Notes under the pieces: generated by a model
The model's database searches: none
What the model saw: only the letters and a program-made list of their open reading frames with translations
What the model was told of the DNA's origin: nothing
Source: an uncultured Alistipes sp.
GTDB taxonomy: Bacteria; Bacteroidota; Bacteroidia; Bacteroidales; Rikenellaceae
Assembly: GCA_900541585.1 (NCBI GenBank)
Contig: UQKD01000010.1
Span: forward strand, 43,670-107,669
Direction: 5' to 3'
DNA: 64,000 bases
In this document: one piece after another, positions 8,363 through 19,500 of the stretch
Layout: each line of letters starts with the position of its first letter
Position numbering within the stretch: the stretch's first letter is position 1
Program-made: the position numbers and the translations under genes

Positions 8363-9625
8363 ATGATCTCGATCGACAACTACGATTTCAAAGGCAAGCG
8401 CGCGATTATCCGCGTGGATTTCAACGTGCCCCTCAACGAGAAGGGCGAAGTGACGGACGACACGCGCATCCGCGCCGCCATCCCCACCATCAAGAAGGTG
8501 CTCGCCGGCGGCGGCTCGGTGATCCTGATGTCGCACATGGGACGTCCCAAGAAGAATCCCGACCCCAAATACTCGCTCGAGCAGATCGTCCCCGCCATCG
8601 AGAAGAACCTCGGCACGAAGGTCGAATTCGCCGGCGACTGCATGGGTGAGAAGGCCGCCGACATGGCCCAGAACCTCAAGCCCGGACAGGTGATGCTGCT
8701 CGAAAACCTGCGTTTCTACGCCGAGGAGGAGGGCAAGCCCCGCGGTCTGGCCGAGGACGCCTCGAAGGAGGAGAAGGACGCCGCCAAGAAGGCGCTGAAG
8801 GAGGGTCCGCAGAAGGAGTTCGTCAAGAAACTCGCTTCGCTGGCCGACTGCTACATCAACGACGCGTTCGGAACGGCCCACCGCAAGCACGCCTCGACCT
8901 ACCTGATCGCCAAGAACTTCCCCAACGACAAGATGTTCGGCTACCTGATGGAGAAAGAGGTGAAAGCCATCTCCTCGCTGATGGAGGCCCCGCAGCACCC
9001 GTTCTGCGCCATCGTGGGCGGTTCGAAGGTCTCGTCGAAGATCGGTGTCATCAAAGCCCTGATCGAGAAGGTCGATTCGATCATCATCGGCGGCGGCATG
9101 ACCTACACCTTCGCGGCCGCACAGGGCGGCAAGGTCGGCGACTCGATCTGCGAACCCGACATGTTCCCCGTAGCGCTCGAGATCCTCGAGCTGGCCAAGA
9201 AGAAGGGCGTACAGCTGGTGATGTCACCCGACGCGCTGATCGCCGACGCATTCTCGGCAGACGCCAACACCAAGGAGGCGCCGGCCAACGACATCCCCGA
9301 CGGATGGGAGGGTCTGGACATCGGCACGGAGGGCAAAAAGGTCTTCCGCGAGCACATCCTGGGGTGCAAGACCATCCTCTGGAACGGCCCTGTTGGCGTG
9401 TTCGAGATCGACAAGTTCGCAACCGGCTCCAAGGAGGTGGCCCTGGCCATCGCCGAGGCGACCAAGAAGGGCGCCTACTCGCTCATCGGCGGCGGCGACT
9501 CGGTAGCCTGCATCAACAAGTTCGGCTTGGCCGACCAGGTGTCGTACATCTCGACGGGCGGCGGCGCGCTGCTCGAATACATCGAGTTCGGTGACCTGCC
9601 GGGCGTCGCGGCCATCCGCGACTAA
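8363..9625 (+). CDS. pgk: Phosphoglycerate kinase
   Basis: Glycolytic enzyme of 420 residues transferring the acyl phosphate of 1,3-bisphosphoglycerate to ADP. The substrate loop [19 protein letters not shown] occurs at residues 15-35, the conserved MSHMGRPKK at 55-63, and AHRKHAST near 172. The hinge and nucleotide lobe show [21 protein letters not shown] and the glycine-rich GGGDSVACI near the C-terminus. The insert around residues 125-150 (lysine-rich, [14 protein letters not shown]) is common in Bacteroidetes versions. It is monocistronic, framed by its own promoter and a terminator at 9654. Confidence 0.97.
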   Translation: MISIDNYDFKGKRAIIRVDFNVPLNEKGEVTDDTRIRAAIPTIKKVLAGGGSVILMSHMGRPKKNPDPKYSLEQIVPAIEKNLGTKVEFAGDCMGEKAADMAQNLKPGQVMLLENLRFYAEEEGKPRGLAEDASKEEKDAAKKALKEGPQKEFVKKLASLADCYINDAFGTAHRKHASTYLIAKNFPNDKMFGYLMEKEVKAISSLMEAPQHPFCAIVGGSKVSSKIGVIKALIEKVDSIIIGGGMTYTFAAAQGGKVGDSICEPDMFPVALEILELAKKKGVQLVMSPDALIADAFSADANTKEAPANDIPDGWEGLDIGTEGKKVFREHILGCKTILWNGPVGVFEIDKFATGSKEVALAIAEATKKGAYSLIGGGDSVACINKFGLADQVSYISTGGGALLEYIEFGDLPGVAAIRD

Positions 9626-9653
9626 CCGGACATACCGAAGCAATCACAACGGC

Positions 9654-9688
9654 GGGGATTTCCGGTTTTCACGGAAGTCCCCGTTTTA
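9654..9688 (+). terminator. Intrinsic terminator of pgk
   Basis: GGGGATTTCCG pairs with CGGAAGTCCCC (one internal mismatch) and is followed by GTTTTATC, directly before the next gene's start. Confidence 0.75.
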
Positions 9689-9704
9689 TCAAAACCCGAA
9701 CGAC

Positions 9705-11738
9705 ATGAAAAAAATCATTCTTTTCGCAACAACGATGGCTTGTATGACAGCCTGCCAGAATACCCCCAAGACCCCGGCCCTCGACATGGCGAACTTCGAC
9801 CTGTCGGTAGCCCCCAACGCCGATTTCTACGAGTACGCCACGGGCGGCTGGCAGAAGAACAACCCCCTGAAACCCGAATATTCGCGCTACGGTTCGTTCG
9901 ACATCCTGCGCGACAACAACGAGAAGCGCATCAACGAGCTGTTCTCCGGCATGACGCAGCAGAAAGCCGAGCCGGGAAGCGTCGAGCAGAAGATTTCAGA
10001 CCTCTACAAGATGGGGCTGGACTCGGTGCGCCTGAACGCCGAGGGCGCCGCTCCGATCAAGGCCGCCGTCGACGAAATTCTCGCCATCGGCGACCGCTCG
10101 CAGCTGACCGCCATGGTGGCCAGGCTCCACACCTCGATCGCCAATCCGTTCTTCGGCGTGGGCGTGCAGTCCGACCTGATGAACAGCGACATCAACGCGC
10201 TCTACGCCTCGCAGCCCGACCTGATCATGGGCGACCGCGACTATTACCTCGATCCCGAGAACGAGTCGATCCGCACCGCCTATAAGGAGTATCTGGGCAA
10301 AATCTTCCGGTTGTCGGGCGTTCCCGAGGCCGACATCGACAAAGCCGTTGCGGGCGTGCTGTCGATCGAAACGAAGCTGGCCGAGAAAAACTGGTCGAGC
10401 GTCGAACTGCGCAACATCCCCGCCATGTACAACCCCACGAAGAAGGCCGATTTCGAGAAGACTTACGACGCCATCGACTGGGCCGAATACTATAAGGTAA
10501 TGGGCATCGGTGATTTCGAGCAGATCATCGTGACGACCCCCTCGGCCCTGGCCAACGCCAACGACCTGATGAAAAACGCCCCGCTGGAAGACATTCGCTA
10601 CTACCTCGCCGCACAGTACATCGGCGCTGCCGCCAGCTACCTGAGCGACGACTTCATCAACGCGTCGTTCGACTTCTTCGGCCGCGTGATGTCGGGCAAG
10701 CAGGAGCAGAAACCCCGCTGGAAGCGCGCCATGTCGGTTCCCAACGGAACCCTTTCGGAAGCCGTCGGCGAGATGTACGTGGCCAGGTACTTCCCCGAGA
10801 AGGACAAGGCCCGGATGCTCGACATGGTGAAGAACCTCCAGACGGCCCTCGGTCAGCACATCGCCGCCCTCGACTGGATGTCCGACGCCACGAAGGCCAA
10901 GGCGCAGGAGAAACTCGCGGCCTTCACCGTGAAGATCGGCTACCCCGACAAGTGGAAGGACTACACGACGCTCGAAATCGACCCGGCGAAGAGTTACTGG
11001 GACAATATCGTCGAGGCCAACGCCTGGTATACGTCCGACAACATTTCGAAACTGGGCAAGCCCGTGGACAAGGACGAGTGGCACATGTCGCCCCAGACGG
11101 TGAACGCCTACTACAACCCCACGACCAACGAAATCTGCTTCCCGGCTGCCATTCTCCAGCCGCCGTTCTACAACCCCGACGCCGACGACGCGGTGAACTA
11201 CGGCGCGATCGGCGTGGTGATCGGCCACGAGATGACCCACGGGTTCGACGACCAGGGCCGCAATTTCGACAAGGACGGCAACATGAACAACTGGTGGACC
11301 GACGAGGACGCCGCCGCCTTCAAGGCGAAGACGGACGTGCTGGTGAAACAGTTCGACGCCATCGAGGTTCTGCCTGCCAAGGAGGGCCAGCCGGCGATCT
11401 TCGCCAACGGCGCGCTCTGCCTGGGCGAGAACATCGCCGACCAGGGCGGCCTGCGCGTGTCGCACACGGCCTATCGCAATTCGCTCGCAGGCAAGGAGAC
11501 CCCGGCCCCGATCGACGGATTCACCCCCGAACAGCGTTTTTACCTGGGTTATGCCACGCTGTGGGCGCAGAACATCCGCGACGAGGAGATCGCCCGTCTC
11601 ACCAAACTCGACGTGCACTCGCTGGGCAAATGGCGCGTGAACGCCACGCTGCGCAACCTGCAGGATTTCTACGACGCCTTCTCGATCACCGACGGGCCGA
11701 TGTTCCTGCCCGAACAGGATCGCGTAATCATCTGGTAA
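9705..11738 (+). CDS. M13 family zinc metallopeptidase (neprilysin/PepO-like), lipoprotein
   Basis: Endopeptidase of 677 residues anchored as a lipoprotein (signal MKKIILFATTMACMTACQ with an acylatable Cys). The N-terminal M13 domain begins with APNADFYEYATGGWQKNNP, a family landmark. The zinc site HEMTH lies at residues 508-512, the third ligand Glu575 is in GENIADQGGLRVS, and the substrate-positioning NAYYNPTTNEICFPAAILQ precedes it. All catalytic residues are present and the length is normal. ATG at 9705 is preferred over upstream in-frame codons because it opens the signal peptide. It probably degrades peptides in the periplasm or at the outer surface. It is preceded and followed by terminators, so it is monocistronic. 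Confidence 0.93.
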   Translation: MKKIILFATTMACMTACQNTPKTPALDMANFDLSVAPNADFYEYATGGWQKNNPLKPEYSRYGSFDILRDNNEKRINELFSGMTQQKAEPGSVEQKISDLYKMGLDSVRLNAEGAAPIKAAVDEILAIGDRSQLTAMVARLHTSIANPFFGVGVQSDLMNSDINALYASQPDLIMGDRDYYLDPENESIRTAYKEYLGKIFRLSGVPEADIDKAVAGVLSIETKLAEKNWSSVELRNIPAMYNPTKKADFEKTYDAIDWAEYYKVMGIGDFEQIIVTTPSALANANDLMKNAPLEDIRYYLAAQYIGAAASYLSDDFINASFDFFGRVMSGKQEQKPRWKRAMSVPNGTLSEAVGEMYVARYFPEKDKARMLDMVKNLQTALGQHIAALDWMSDATKAKAQEKLAAFTVKIGYPDKWKDYTTLEIDPAKSYWDNIVEANAWYTSDNISKLGKPVDKDEWHMSPQTVNAYYNPTTNEICFPAAILQPPFYNPDADDAVNYGAIGVVIGHEMTHGFDDQGRNFDKDGNMNNWWTDEDAAAFKAKTDVLVKQFDAIEVLPAKEGQPAIFANGALCLGENIADQGGLRVSHTAYRNSLAGKETPAPIDGFTPEQRFYLGYATLWAQNIRDEEIARLTKLDVHSLGKWRVNATLRNLQDFYDAFSITDGPMFLPEQDRVIIW

Positions 11739-11880
11739 CCGGCGTAAGACGCCGGCTTTAGGGCAGCGATGCCGGGTCATCGGAATTCCGACTCAACTCT
11801 GCGCCCGCCGGCTTAAACAACCGGGGTTAGGGACGGTAAACGGCCCCCGGAATTACGCTCCGGTTCGGCGCGCTCCATTC
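11739..11880. other. GC-rich intergenic stretch with short inverted repeats
   Basis: A hairpin CCGGCGT-AAG-ACGCCGG lies at 11739-11755 directly after the peptidase stop. Further CCGG-rich short repeats follow to about 11870. No open frame or known RNA was recognised. Confidence 0.4.
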
Positions 11881-11884
11881 ATTA

Positions 11885-11920
11885 AAAAAGACGGCTGGGA
11901 GTTTTCCCGGCCGTCTTTTT
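11885..11920 (+). terminator. Intrinsic terminator downstream of the M13 peptidase
   Basis: AAAAAGACGGC-TGGGA and TCCCG-GCCGTCTTTTT form a long stem around GTTT with T and A tracts on either side. Confidence 0.85.
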
Positions 11921-12013
11921 CATTCCCTTACGGCGCAGACCGCCTTTCAGCGCGGCCCGGCGGAGGAGAGCCGAAAAACCGCCCGCCGATGCATCTATTT
12001 TCGCATTTTCTGC

Positions 12014-12021
12014 TATCTTTG
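12014..12021 (+). promoter_or_regulatory. -7 box TATCTTTG for the HTCS regulator
   Basis: Exact TAnnTTTG match 16 bases before the ATG at 12038, giving a very short leader of roughly ten bases. Confidence 0.6.
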
Positions 12022-12037
12022 TGCTAAAGAAGGAACG

Positions 12038-15000
12038 ATGACCCGACACAAGACACATACGAAATTTCCGTTTGCGGCGCTGTTTTTCACCGCGATGCTG
12101 ATTTCCCCGGCGCTCCATGCCCTGAACATCCCGGACTACCGCTTCCACGCCATGCCCGAGACCTCTTATTACGGAGGCATCCACAGCATCGCCAAGGACA
12201 GCGTCGGACGTATGTGGTTCAGCGGCTACGACGCCCTGTTCATGTACAACGGCACGTCGTTCGTGCGGATGACCGACCTGGTCACGAGCCTCTCGCCGAG
12301 TTCCTACTGGTCCTACGGACAAGTGATCACGGACAAACGGAAGGGCCTGTACGTAGGAACCAACCACGGACTGCTGCGCTTCGACTACCGGAAGTTGGAT
12401 TTCGAATTCGTCCTGGAGGGCAATATCGGCTCGGTCACGGCGAACGACGACGGGACGGTATGGCTGATCCGCAACAACGGCATCGAATCGTTCAGCCCCG
12501 GCCGGCAGCCGGCCGTGACCCGCTATCCGATGCCTCCGGAGATGTCCGCACCCGGACGGACGCTGACGCTGGTGTGCACGAAGGAGTACGTTTACGCCGC
12601 GTCGGGCGGCGATCTTTACCGCCTGAACCGGGAGACCGGACAGTACGCTCCCTTCACGTCCGTCGGCGGCGACAACTGCGTGATCCGCGACGTGGTGGAG
12701 TACAACGGGTCGGTATACGTCCTCACGCTCATGGACGGACTCTACGAATGCGACGGCAACGGCCGGATCGGGCGGTATTTCCGGCTGCCGCTCGAATACG
12801 AGAAATCGGCCGGCGCCAAGGAACTTTATCTCGATTCGCAGGGCATCATCTGGGTAGCGACACAATCGGGGCTGCTGTTGCTGGATCCGCTCACCGCCAG
12901 TACGCAGCTGCTGCGTTTCGACCTCCACTATCCCTACTCCCTGCCCAACAATTCGGTGTGGTCGATCTTCCCCGATCCCGACGGCGGGGTATGGGTCGGC
13001 ACATACGGCGGCAAACTGGCCTACATGACCTTCGCGGACAACGGCGTGGACTATTTCAAAGCCACTCCGGGAGGTCTCAACCACCCGATAGTCAGCTGCT
13101 TCGAAGAAGACACGGAGGGCAATCTCTGGATCGGAACGGAGGGGGGGGGAATTAACTGCTGGGACCGCCGCAACGGCCGGTTCGTCTATTACACGCAGGA
13201 GAGCCGTTGCGGCCTGACGTCGAATATGATCAAAAAGCTGTGGCACGACGAGCACAACCGGCTGCTGGTCTCGGCGTTCAACGGCGGAATGCGGGTCTTC
13301 GACGAGCGGCAGGGGCGTTTTTCCGACCTGCACATGAACCATCCCGTCTCGGGACAGCCATTGAGCGTCTATGATTTCGCCAAGGAGGGCGACCGGGGCG
13401 TCTGGCTGACCGACCCGGACGCCGAGCTGATGTACAAGGACGCGAGGACGGGGCGCGTGGAGGCGGTCCGGCTGACAGACGAACAGGGAAATACCGTCCG
13501 CATCCATATCGAAACGCTGTTCCACGACGAGCGGGGCGACCTGTGGCTCGTCGGGCACGACGGCGCATACGTCGTCGATCCCGACACACGGCGGATTCTG
13601 AAGCGCCATTACATCGGGGAGGCCCCCTATTCGGTCAACAACCTCTGTTCCTACTGCGTCACCTCCGACTCCGACATCTGGTTCGGAACCCGCGGCGGCG
13701 GGGTCAACCTGCTGCGCCGCAACGGCAGCTACGTCAATTTCAGGGACCGGAACGGCGAAGGGCTGGCAGGCAAAACGGTCTTCGGCATCCTCGAAGACAC
13801 CCCCTCAAAAGATGTCTGGTTCAGCACCAACGACGGACTTTACTATTACGACCACGCCGACGGGACGATCCGCAAATCGCAGATCGACATCCCGAACCGC
13901 TGCGGGGCCTACTACGTGCGGGCGTGCTACAAGACCTCGAAAGGCGAAATGCTGTTCGGAGGGACGGACGGTTTCATCCTCTTCACCCCGGGAAAGATCA
14001 AATACAACGGCCAGAAGCCGAAAGTCTATTTTACGGACCTGCTGATCAACAGCCGGCCGGCCGTGCCCGGCGCCAAAAACTCGCCTCTGGAGAAAGCCAT
14101 TTCCACGCTCTCCTACCGCGGGGGCGAGGGCGACGTGATCGAACTGTCGCACCGGCAGTCGAATTTCGAAATCCGCTTCTCGGCGAACAGCTACCTGAAC
14201 GCCGGGAAGAACCAGTATGCCTACCGCCTGCTGGGGCACTCCGAAAGATGGTCCCTGCTGCCGCAGGGGCAGAAGGCGGTGCAGTTCTTCAACCTGCCCG
14301 CCGGAAACTACGTCTTCGAGGTCAAGGCCGCCAACAACGACGGCCTGTGGGGCGACGAGGTTTCGGCGCTCGGCTTCAGGGTGCATCCCTCGCCCTTTTT
14401 CTCCCGCTGGGCCTACCTCGTTTATGCGGCGCTGCTCTCGGCGGTGGCCTACTTCATCTGGCGGTATTTCACCAACAAGAAGATTTTCGAACAGCGGCTC
14501 GAACTGGAGCGGATCAAGGAACAGAACATGAAGCAGCTGACCCAGGCCCGGATCAACTTCTTCACGAATATCTCCCACGACCTCAAGACGCCGCTCACAC
14601 TGGTCGTCGACCCGCTGAAACAGCTCAAGGAACACCTGCCCGCCGATGCGCCGGGCAATGCCTACGTGCACCTGATCGAGAAGAACGTGGGACGCATCCA
14701 GCGCATGATCAGCCAGCTGCTGCAATTCCGCGAGATCGAGAGCCAGAAGATCACCCTGAACCGCCAGCCGGGCGACCTGATCCGCTTCATCGACAGCATC
14801 TTCTCGCTGTTCGAGTTCTACGCCAACAAGAAGGGGATCGAGACCGGCTTCAACTCCCAGTATGAAAGCTTCTACACCAAGTTCGACCACGACGTGATCG
14901 AAAAAATCTTCACGAACCTCTTCTCCAACGCGATCAAGTACACCTCGGAAAACGGCTACGTCGGCGTAAGAATCTACCCGGCGCGGCAGGACCAGCGCCC

Positions 15001-16129
15001 GGAGTCCGCTCGGCCGGCCGCCGGCACCGAATACATTGCCTTCACGGTCACCAACACCGGGGCGGAAATCCCCGACGACAAGAAGGAGGCCATCTTCGAA
15101 TCGTTCAACCACCTCTCCGACCGCCGTCCCCAATTCGAGAGCAGCAGCGGGCTGGGGCTGGCCATCGTCAAGGAACTGGTCGGCAACCTCAACGGAAGCA
15201 TCACCCTCCGTTCGGGCAACTCGAAAGTCGCGTTCACGGTGGTCCTGCCCTTCACCCTCAATGCCGAAAAGACCGACAGCGCCGCCGAATCGTACGAATA
15301 CACGGTCTCCGAGATCGACAACCTGCTGACCGAATCCGACGTCATGGCCCCCAACGACCGGCACGACCGCAAGGCGTGCAACATCGTGGTCATCGAGGAC
15401 GACCCCAACCTGCGGAGCTACCTTGAACAGCGGCTGTCGAAGCACTACAACGTATACACCGCGGCAAACGGCAGCGAAGGCATCGCCAAGGCAGAGAGAA
15501 TCTGCCCCCAGATCGTCATCACCGACCTGATGATGCCCGAGGCCGACGGCTTCGAGGTATGCCGCTCACTGCGCTCGAACATCAAGACCAGCCATATCCC
15601 GGTGATCATGCTTTCGGCCCTGGGCAAAAACACCGAAAACAAGATCAAGGCGCTGGAATGCGGCGCCAACGTGTTCATCGACAAGCCCTTCGACATGGAT
15701 TTCCTGCTCAAACAGGTTGCCAATCTCATCCGGAACCAGCAGGAACTCAAGGAGCGTTACAGCAAGAAATACATCGCCGAACCGTCGAAGATCACCATTT
15801 CGTCGATGGACGAGGAGCTGCTGAAAAAGGCGATGAACTATATCGAACGGAACATGGACAACAGCGACTACAACGTGGATTCGTTCGTGTCGGACATGTC
15901 GATCGGGCGCACGCTCCTCTACCAGAAGATCAACGACATCACGGGCATGTCGATCAAGGAGTTCATCATGGACATCCGGCTGAAACGGTCGGCCCAGCTG
16001 CTCCGGGAGTCGGACCTGACCATCTCCGAAATCTCGGTCCTGACGGGATTCGCCAATCCCAAATATTTCAGCATCTGCTTCAAACGGCATTTCGAACTGA
16101 CCCCATCCGAATTTAAGAAGAAATCCTGA
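12038..16129 (+). CDS. Hybrid two-component system regulator (HTCS) of the polysaccharide utilisation locus
   Basis: One-protein sensor/regulator of 1363 residues. A signal/anchor segment (residues 14-30) is followed by periplasmic propeller repeats (recurring WxGTxGG-type motifs, e.g. IWVATQSGLLLLD, LWIGTEGGG) and a Y_Y_Y-type beta-sandwich at about 710-780 (NQYAYRLLGHSERWS). A membrane helix at about 790-810 leads to HisKA with phospho-His847 in NISHDLKTPL. The ATPase domain (SGLGLAIVKEL), a receiver with Asp1163 in VITDLMMPEADGF, and a C-terminal AraC HTH pair (ISEISVLTGFANPKYFSICF) complete it. Such proteins bind oligosaccharide in the periplasm and activate the adjacent susC operon. The frame is intact, but a run of nine Gs at 13141-13149 lies in the sensor part. 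Confidence 0.95.
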   Translation: MTRHKTHTKFPFAALFFTAMLISPALHALNIPDYRFHAMPETSYYGGIHSIAKDSVGRMWFSGYDALFMYNGTSFVRMTDLVTSLSPSSYWSYGQVITDKRKGLYVGTNHGLLRFDYRKLDFEFVLEGNIGSVTANDDGTVWLIRNNGIESFSPGRQPAVTRYPMPPEMSAPGRTLTLVCTKEYVYAASGGDLYRLNRETGQYAPFTSVGGDNCVIRDVVEYNGSVYVLTLMDGLYECDGNGRIGRYFRLPLEYEKSAGAKELYLDSQGIIWVATQSGLLLLDPLTASTQLLRFDLHYPYSLPNNSVWSIFPDPDGGVWVGTYGGKLAYMTFADNGVDYFKATPGGLNHPIVSCFEEDTEGNLWIGTEGGGINCWDRRNGRFVYYTQESRCGLTSNMIKKLWHDEHNRLLVSAFNGGMRVFDERQGRFSDLHMNHPVSGQPLSVYDFAKEGDRGVWLTDPDAELMYKDARTGRVEAVRLTDEQGNTVRIHIETLFHDERGDLWLVGHDGAYVVDPDTRRILKRHYIGEAPYSVNNLCSYCVTSDSDIWFGTRGGGVNLLRRNGSYVNFRDRNGEGLAGKTVFGILEDTPSKDVWFSTNDGLYYYDHADGTIRKSQIDIPNRCGAYYVRACYKTSKGEMLFGGTDGFILFTPGKIKYNGQKPKVYFTDLLINSRPAVPGAKNSPLEKAISTLSYRGGEGDVIELSHRQSNFEIRFSANSYLNAGKNQYAYRLLGHSERWSLLPQGQKAVQFFNLPAGNYVFEVKAANNDGLWGDEVSALGFRVHPSPFFSRWAYLVYAALLSAVAYFIWRYFTNKKIFEQRLELERIKEQNMKQLTQARINFFTNISHDLKTPLTLVVDPLKQLKEHLPADAPGNAYVHLIEKNVGRIQRMISQLLQFREIESQKITLNRQPGDLIRFIDSIFSLFEFYANKKGIETGFNSQYESFYTKFDHDVIEKIFTNLFSNAIKYTSENGYVGVRIYPARQDQRPESARPAAGTEYIAFTVTNTGAEIPDDKKEAIFESFNHLSDRRPQFESSSGLGLAIVKELVGNLNGSITLRSGNSKVAFTVVLPFTLNAEKTDSAAESYEYTVSEIDNLLTESDVMAPNDRHDRKACNIVVIEDDPNLRSYLEQRLSKHYNVYTAANGSEGIAKAERICPQIVITDLMMPEADGFEVCRSLRSNIKTSHIPVIMLSALGKNTENKIKALECGANVFIDKPFDMDFLLKQVANLIRNQQELKERYSKKYIAEPSKITISSMDEELLKKAMNYIERNMDNSDYNVDSFVSDMSIGRTLLYQKINDITGMSIKEFIMDIRLKRSAQLLRESDLTISEISVLTGFANPKYFSICFKRHFELTPSEFKKKS
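13141..13149 (+). repeat. Mononucleotide run of nine G inside the HTCS sensor domain
   Basis: Together with the next base it encodes three consecutive glycines of a propeller repeat (TEGGGI). The same motif elsewhere in this gene is spelled with mixed GGC/GGG codons. Such a tract is prone to slipped-strand length change and would frameshift the regulator. Confidence 0.9.
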
Positions 16130-16593
16130 CGCGTACCGCACGAACGGAACCGGCCGGACCGAACCGACCATGAATATATCGTGCCTTCGTATCCGCCGGA
16201 CCAGCTTCCGCATCTGTCCGCAGGAACCTTCCCGCCGTCGCCCCGCGCGACCGGCAGGGAGGTTTCATTTTGTCCGGACGAGCCTCCTTGCAGGCTTGCG
16301 CAGCACCCGCAGCGCCCGGATATGATCCTTTTTTTACCCCTCCGTACGAAATGGAACCATTTCCGAATAAACGACGCCCATCCGGTCGCCCTGTTTTATT
16401 GACCTTTGCGATACGGGGTTCAAAGTCCCCGGCATCCGCTTTTCCTTTGAAATACATAAAAATTTTAAAAATTAAAACCTGAAACCTATGAAAAGATGAC
16501 CGGAAAACCACATCAAGCGACGAAGTATCTCTCGTCCGTCCAGACAATCCCTTTATAACGGAGATACAAGCACTAACCAAAAAGAAACCTTTT
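16130..16593 (+). promoter_or_regulatory. Upstream region and leader of the susC operon
   Basis: A 464-bp gap with no gene. It turns AT-rich after about 16430. Weak -7 candidates are TTCCTTTG (16443-16450, one mismatch to TAnnTTTG). Just before it is CGGGG-N8-CCCCG (16414-16431), a possible operator for the HTCS. A GTATCTC/GAGATAC inverted repeat (16525-16531 and 16561-16567) could fold in the leader mRNA. Assignments are tentative. Confidence 0.4.
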
Positions 16594-19500
16594 ATGATAA
16601 TGAGCATGTACAAAAAGCTTATAGGCAGCCTGACGATTTCCCTCTTATTCCTGCTGTCTGCAACACCGTCGTTCGCCCAGCAGAACGACGTCAAAGTAAC
16701 CGGCACAATTACCGACGGAAACGGCGCCCCGCTGGCCGGAGTCGTTGTCGTGGTAAAGGACGGCAAAAGCAACAACGGAGCCGTATCCAATACGCAAGGC
16801 GTCTATGAAATCAAAGTTCCCGCATCCGCGACGCTTCTTTTCACCTGTCTGGGCTATGCCGACCAGGAAGTGAAACTCGGCGCATCGAACGTCGTAAACG
16901 TGACGATGACCGAGGACGCACAGTCCCTCGACGAAGTGGTCGTCGTGGGTTACGGTACGCAGAAGAAGAAGGACCTCACGGGAGGTCTCGCCGTCGTCAG
17001 CAAACAGACGCTGGAGATGGTCTCGACCAACAACCTGATGGACCGTCTGGTCGGCCAGGTCGCCGGTCTGAACATCACGACCGGCAACGAAGCGCCGGGC
17101 AGCAACCAGACCCTGCTGATCCGCGGCCAGAACTCACTGACGGCCAGCAACGACCCGCTGATCATTCTCGACGGCATTCCCTACTCGGGCGGACTGGCCG
17201 ACCTCGACCCGAACATCATCGAGAACATGTCGGTGCTGAAAGACGCGTCGGCCGTGGCCATCTACGGTTCGCGCGGCTCGAACGGCGTCATCCTGATCCA
17301 GACCAAGCGGGGCTCGCAGGGCGAATTCCACGTCACCTATAAAACGAAGCTCGCCATCGCCGAGCCGATGCAGCGCATCGAAACCATGGGTCCCAACGAG
17401 TTCATCCGCCTCAAACAGGACATGGGCCGGCTCAAGAACAATTACAGCGGCGAGCAGCTCGATCCGCTGGTAGGTTCGATCATCAGGCCAGCGAGAAGGT
17501 AAACTACGCCAAGGGCATCACCAACGACTGGCAAGACTACGTTTTCCGCACGGTCTTCACGATGGACCACCAGCTGAGCTTCCAGGGCGGCAACGAGAAG
17601 ACCACCTATATGGCCTCGGTTTCCTACCTGGACAACCCCGGCGTGGTTTACAACTCGAATTACCAGCGTACGAACGTCTACGCCAGCATCAACCAAAAAA
17701 TGAACGACTGGCTGTCCGTAGGCCTCACCACGCAGTTCGTGAACCGCGAGAGCGGCGGTGCGACGCCGAACCTCGAACATGCCATCAAGCAAAGCCCCTA
17801 CGGCATCTACAAGGATGAAACCGGCGCCTACTACGAGGAGCCGATGGACTACTCGAACCTGCCCAACCCGATGAAGGATGTCAACGCCGACCAGAAACGC
17901 ACGGGCCGCAACTTCATGGCCAACGGTTTCCTCGATCTCAAACTTCCGGTCAAAGGTCTCTCTTTCCGGTCGCAGTTCGGCTACAACTACCGCAGCCAGA
18001 TGAACGGAACCTACTACGGCCGCAACACCGTGACAGGTAAAAAGGTCGACGGCCGCGCCGAGCTGGCCAACAACCACACGACGGACTGGACGTGGGAGAA
18101 CGTGCTGAAGTTCGACCGCGATTTCGGCAAGCACCACATCGACTTCACGGGTCTCTTCTCCATGCAGGAGGCCCAGTACACGGCCGCTTCGCAAAGCGGC
18201 GAAGGCTTCGTGAACGACGATTCGAGTTTCTACCGGATGGACGGAGCCGAGAACAAGATCGCCATCAGTTCGTCTTTCTGGAAAGAGAACTTCGTTTCGG
18301 GCATGTTCCGCGTGAATTACGGCTTCAACAGCAAATACCTCCTGACGGTCACCGGACGTGCCGACTCGTTCTCGGCATTCGCCGAAAACCACAAATGGGC
18401 CTTCTTCCCCTCGGCCGCCCTTGCCTGGCACCTCGGCGAGGAGAGCTTCATCAAGGACAACGCCTCGTGGATCGACATGCTGAAGATCCGTCTCTCGTAC
18501 GGCGCCAACGGAAACAACGCCATTTCGCGTTACCAATCGCTCGACCGTCTCTACTCGACCAACGGCGTCAAGTATATCTGGGGCGACGGCAGCAGCGCCG
18601 CCAACTCGGCCTACCTGCCGAGCGACGGTATCGGTAACCCCGACCTGCGTTGGGAGACCACCTATACGGCCAACGTCGGTATCGACTTCCAGTTCTTCAA
18701 CGGCCGTCTGGGCGGTACGATCGACATGTACCTCTCCAACACGCACGACCTGCTGATGTCGCGTACGGTTCCCATCATGAACGGTTACAGCAAGATTCTC
18801 TACAACGTCGGCCAGACCCGCAACAAGGGTATCGAACTGACGCTCCATTCGCAGAACATCCGCAAGAAGGATTTCAGGTGGGAAACCGACTTCACCTTCT
18901 CGCTCAACCGCGACCAGATCGTCGCACTGCGCGGCGACGGCAACGACGACATCAACAACAAGTGGTTCATCGGCCAGCCGCTGTCGGTCTACTACGACTG
19001 GAACATGATCGGTATCTGGCAGGAAGGCGACGAGTTCACGTTCACCGACAAGGACGGCAAGGAGGTGGCCCACCAGACCGGAGCCACGCCCGGAGCCGCC
19101 AAGCTGGAGGATGTCGACGGCAACGGCGTCATCGATTCCCAAGACCGCAAGGTGATCGGCAGCAAACAGCCGAGATTCACGATGTCGATGGGCAACCGTT
19201 TCTCCTACAAGGACTTCTATTTCTCGTTCCTGTTCAACGGCGTCTTCGGCAAATGGATGACGGACAACGTGGCCAATATCTCCTCGTATACGTTCGGTTC
19301 GGGCAACTACATCCACGGCGTGAAATACTGGACGCCGGAGACCCCCGACGCAGAGGTCGTTTCGCCGGGTTACCAGGCTTCCTTCAGCCACGGCTACTAC
19401 AAGAAGCTCAACTACGTGCAGCTGCGCAACATCACGCTGGGCTACCGCGTCAACCAGAAATTCGTCCGCCGGATCGGTTTGAGCGCCATCGACGTGAATG

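Noticed and set aside
16413..16431. tRNA T-arm look-alike (CGGGG TTCAAAGT CCCCG)
   Set aside because: The loop has eight bases instead of seven, and no acceptor, D or anticodon arms are found around it.
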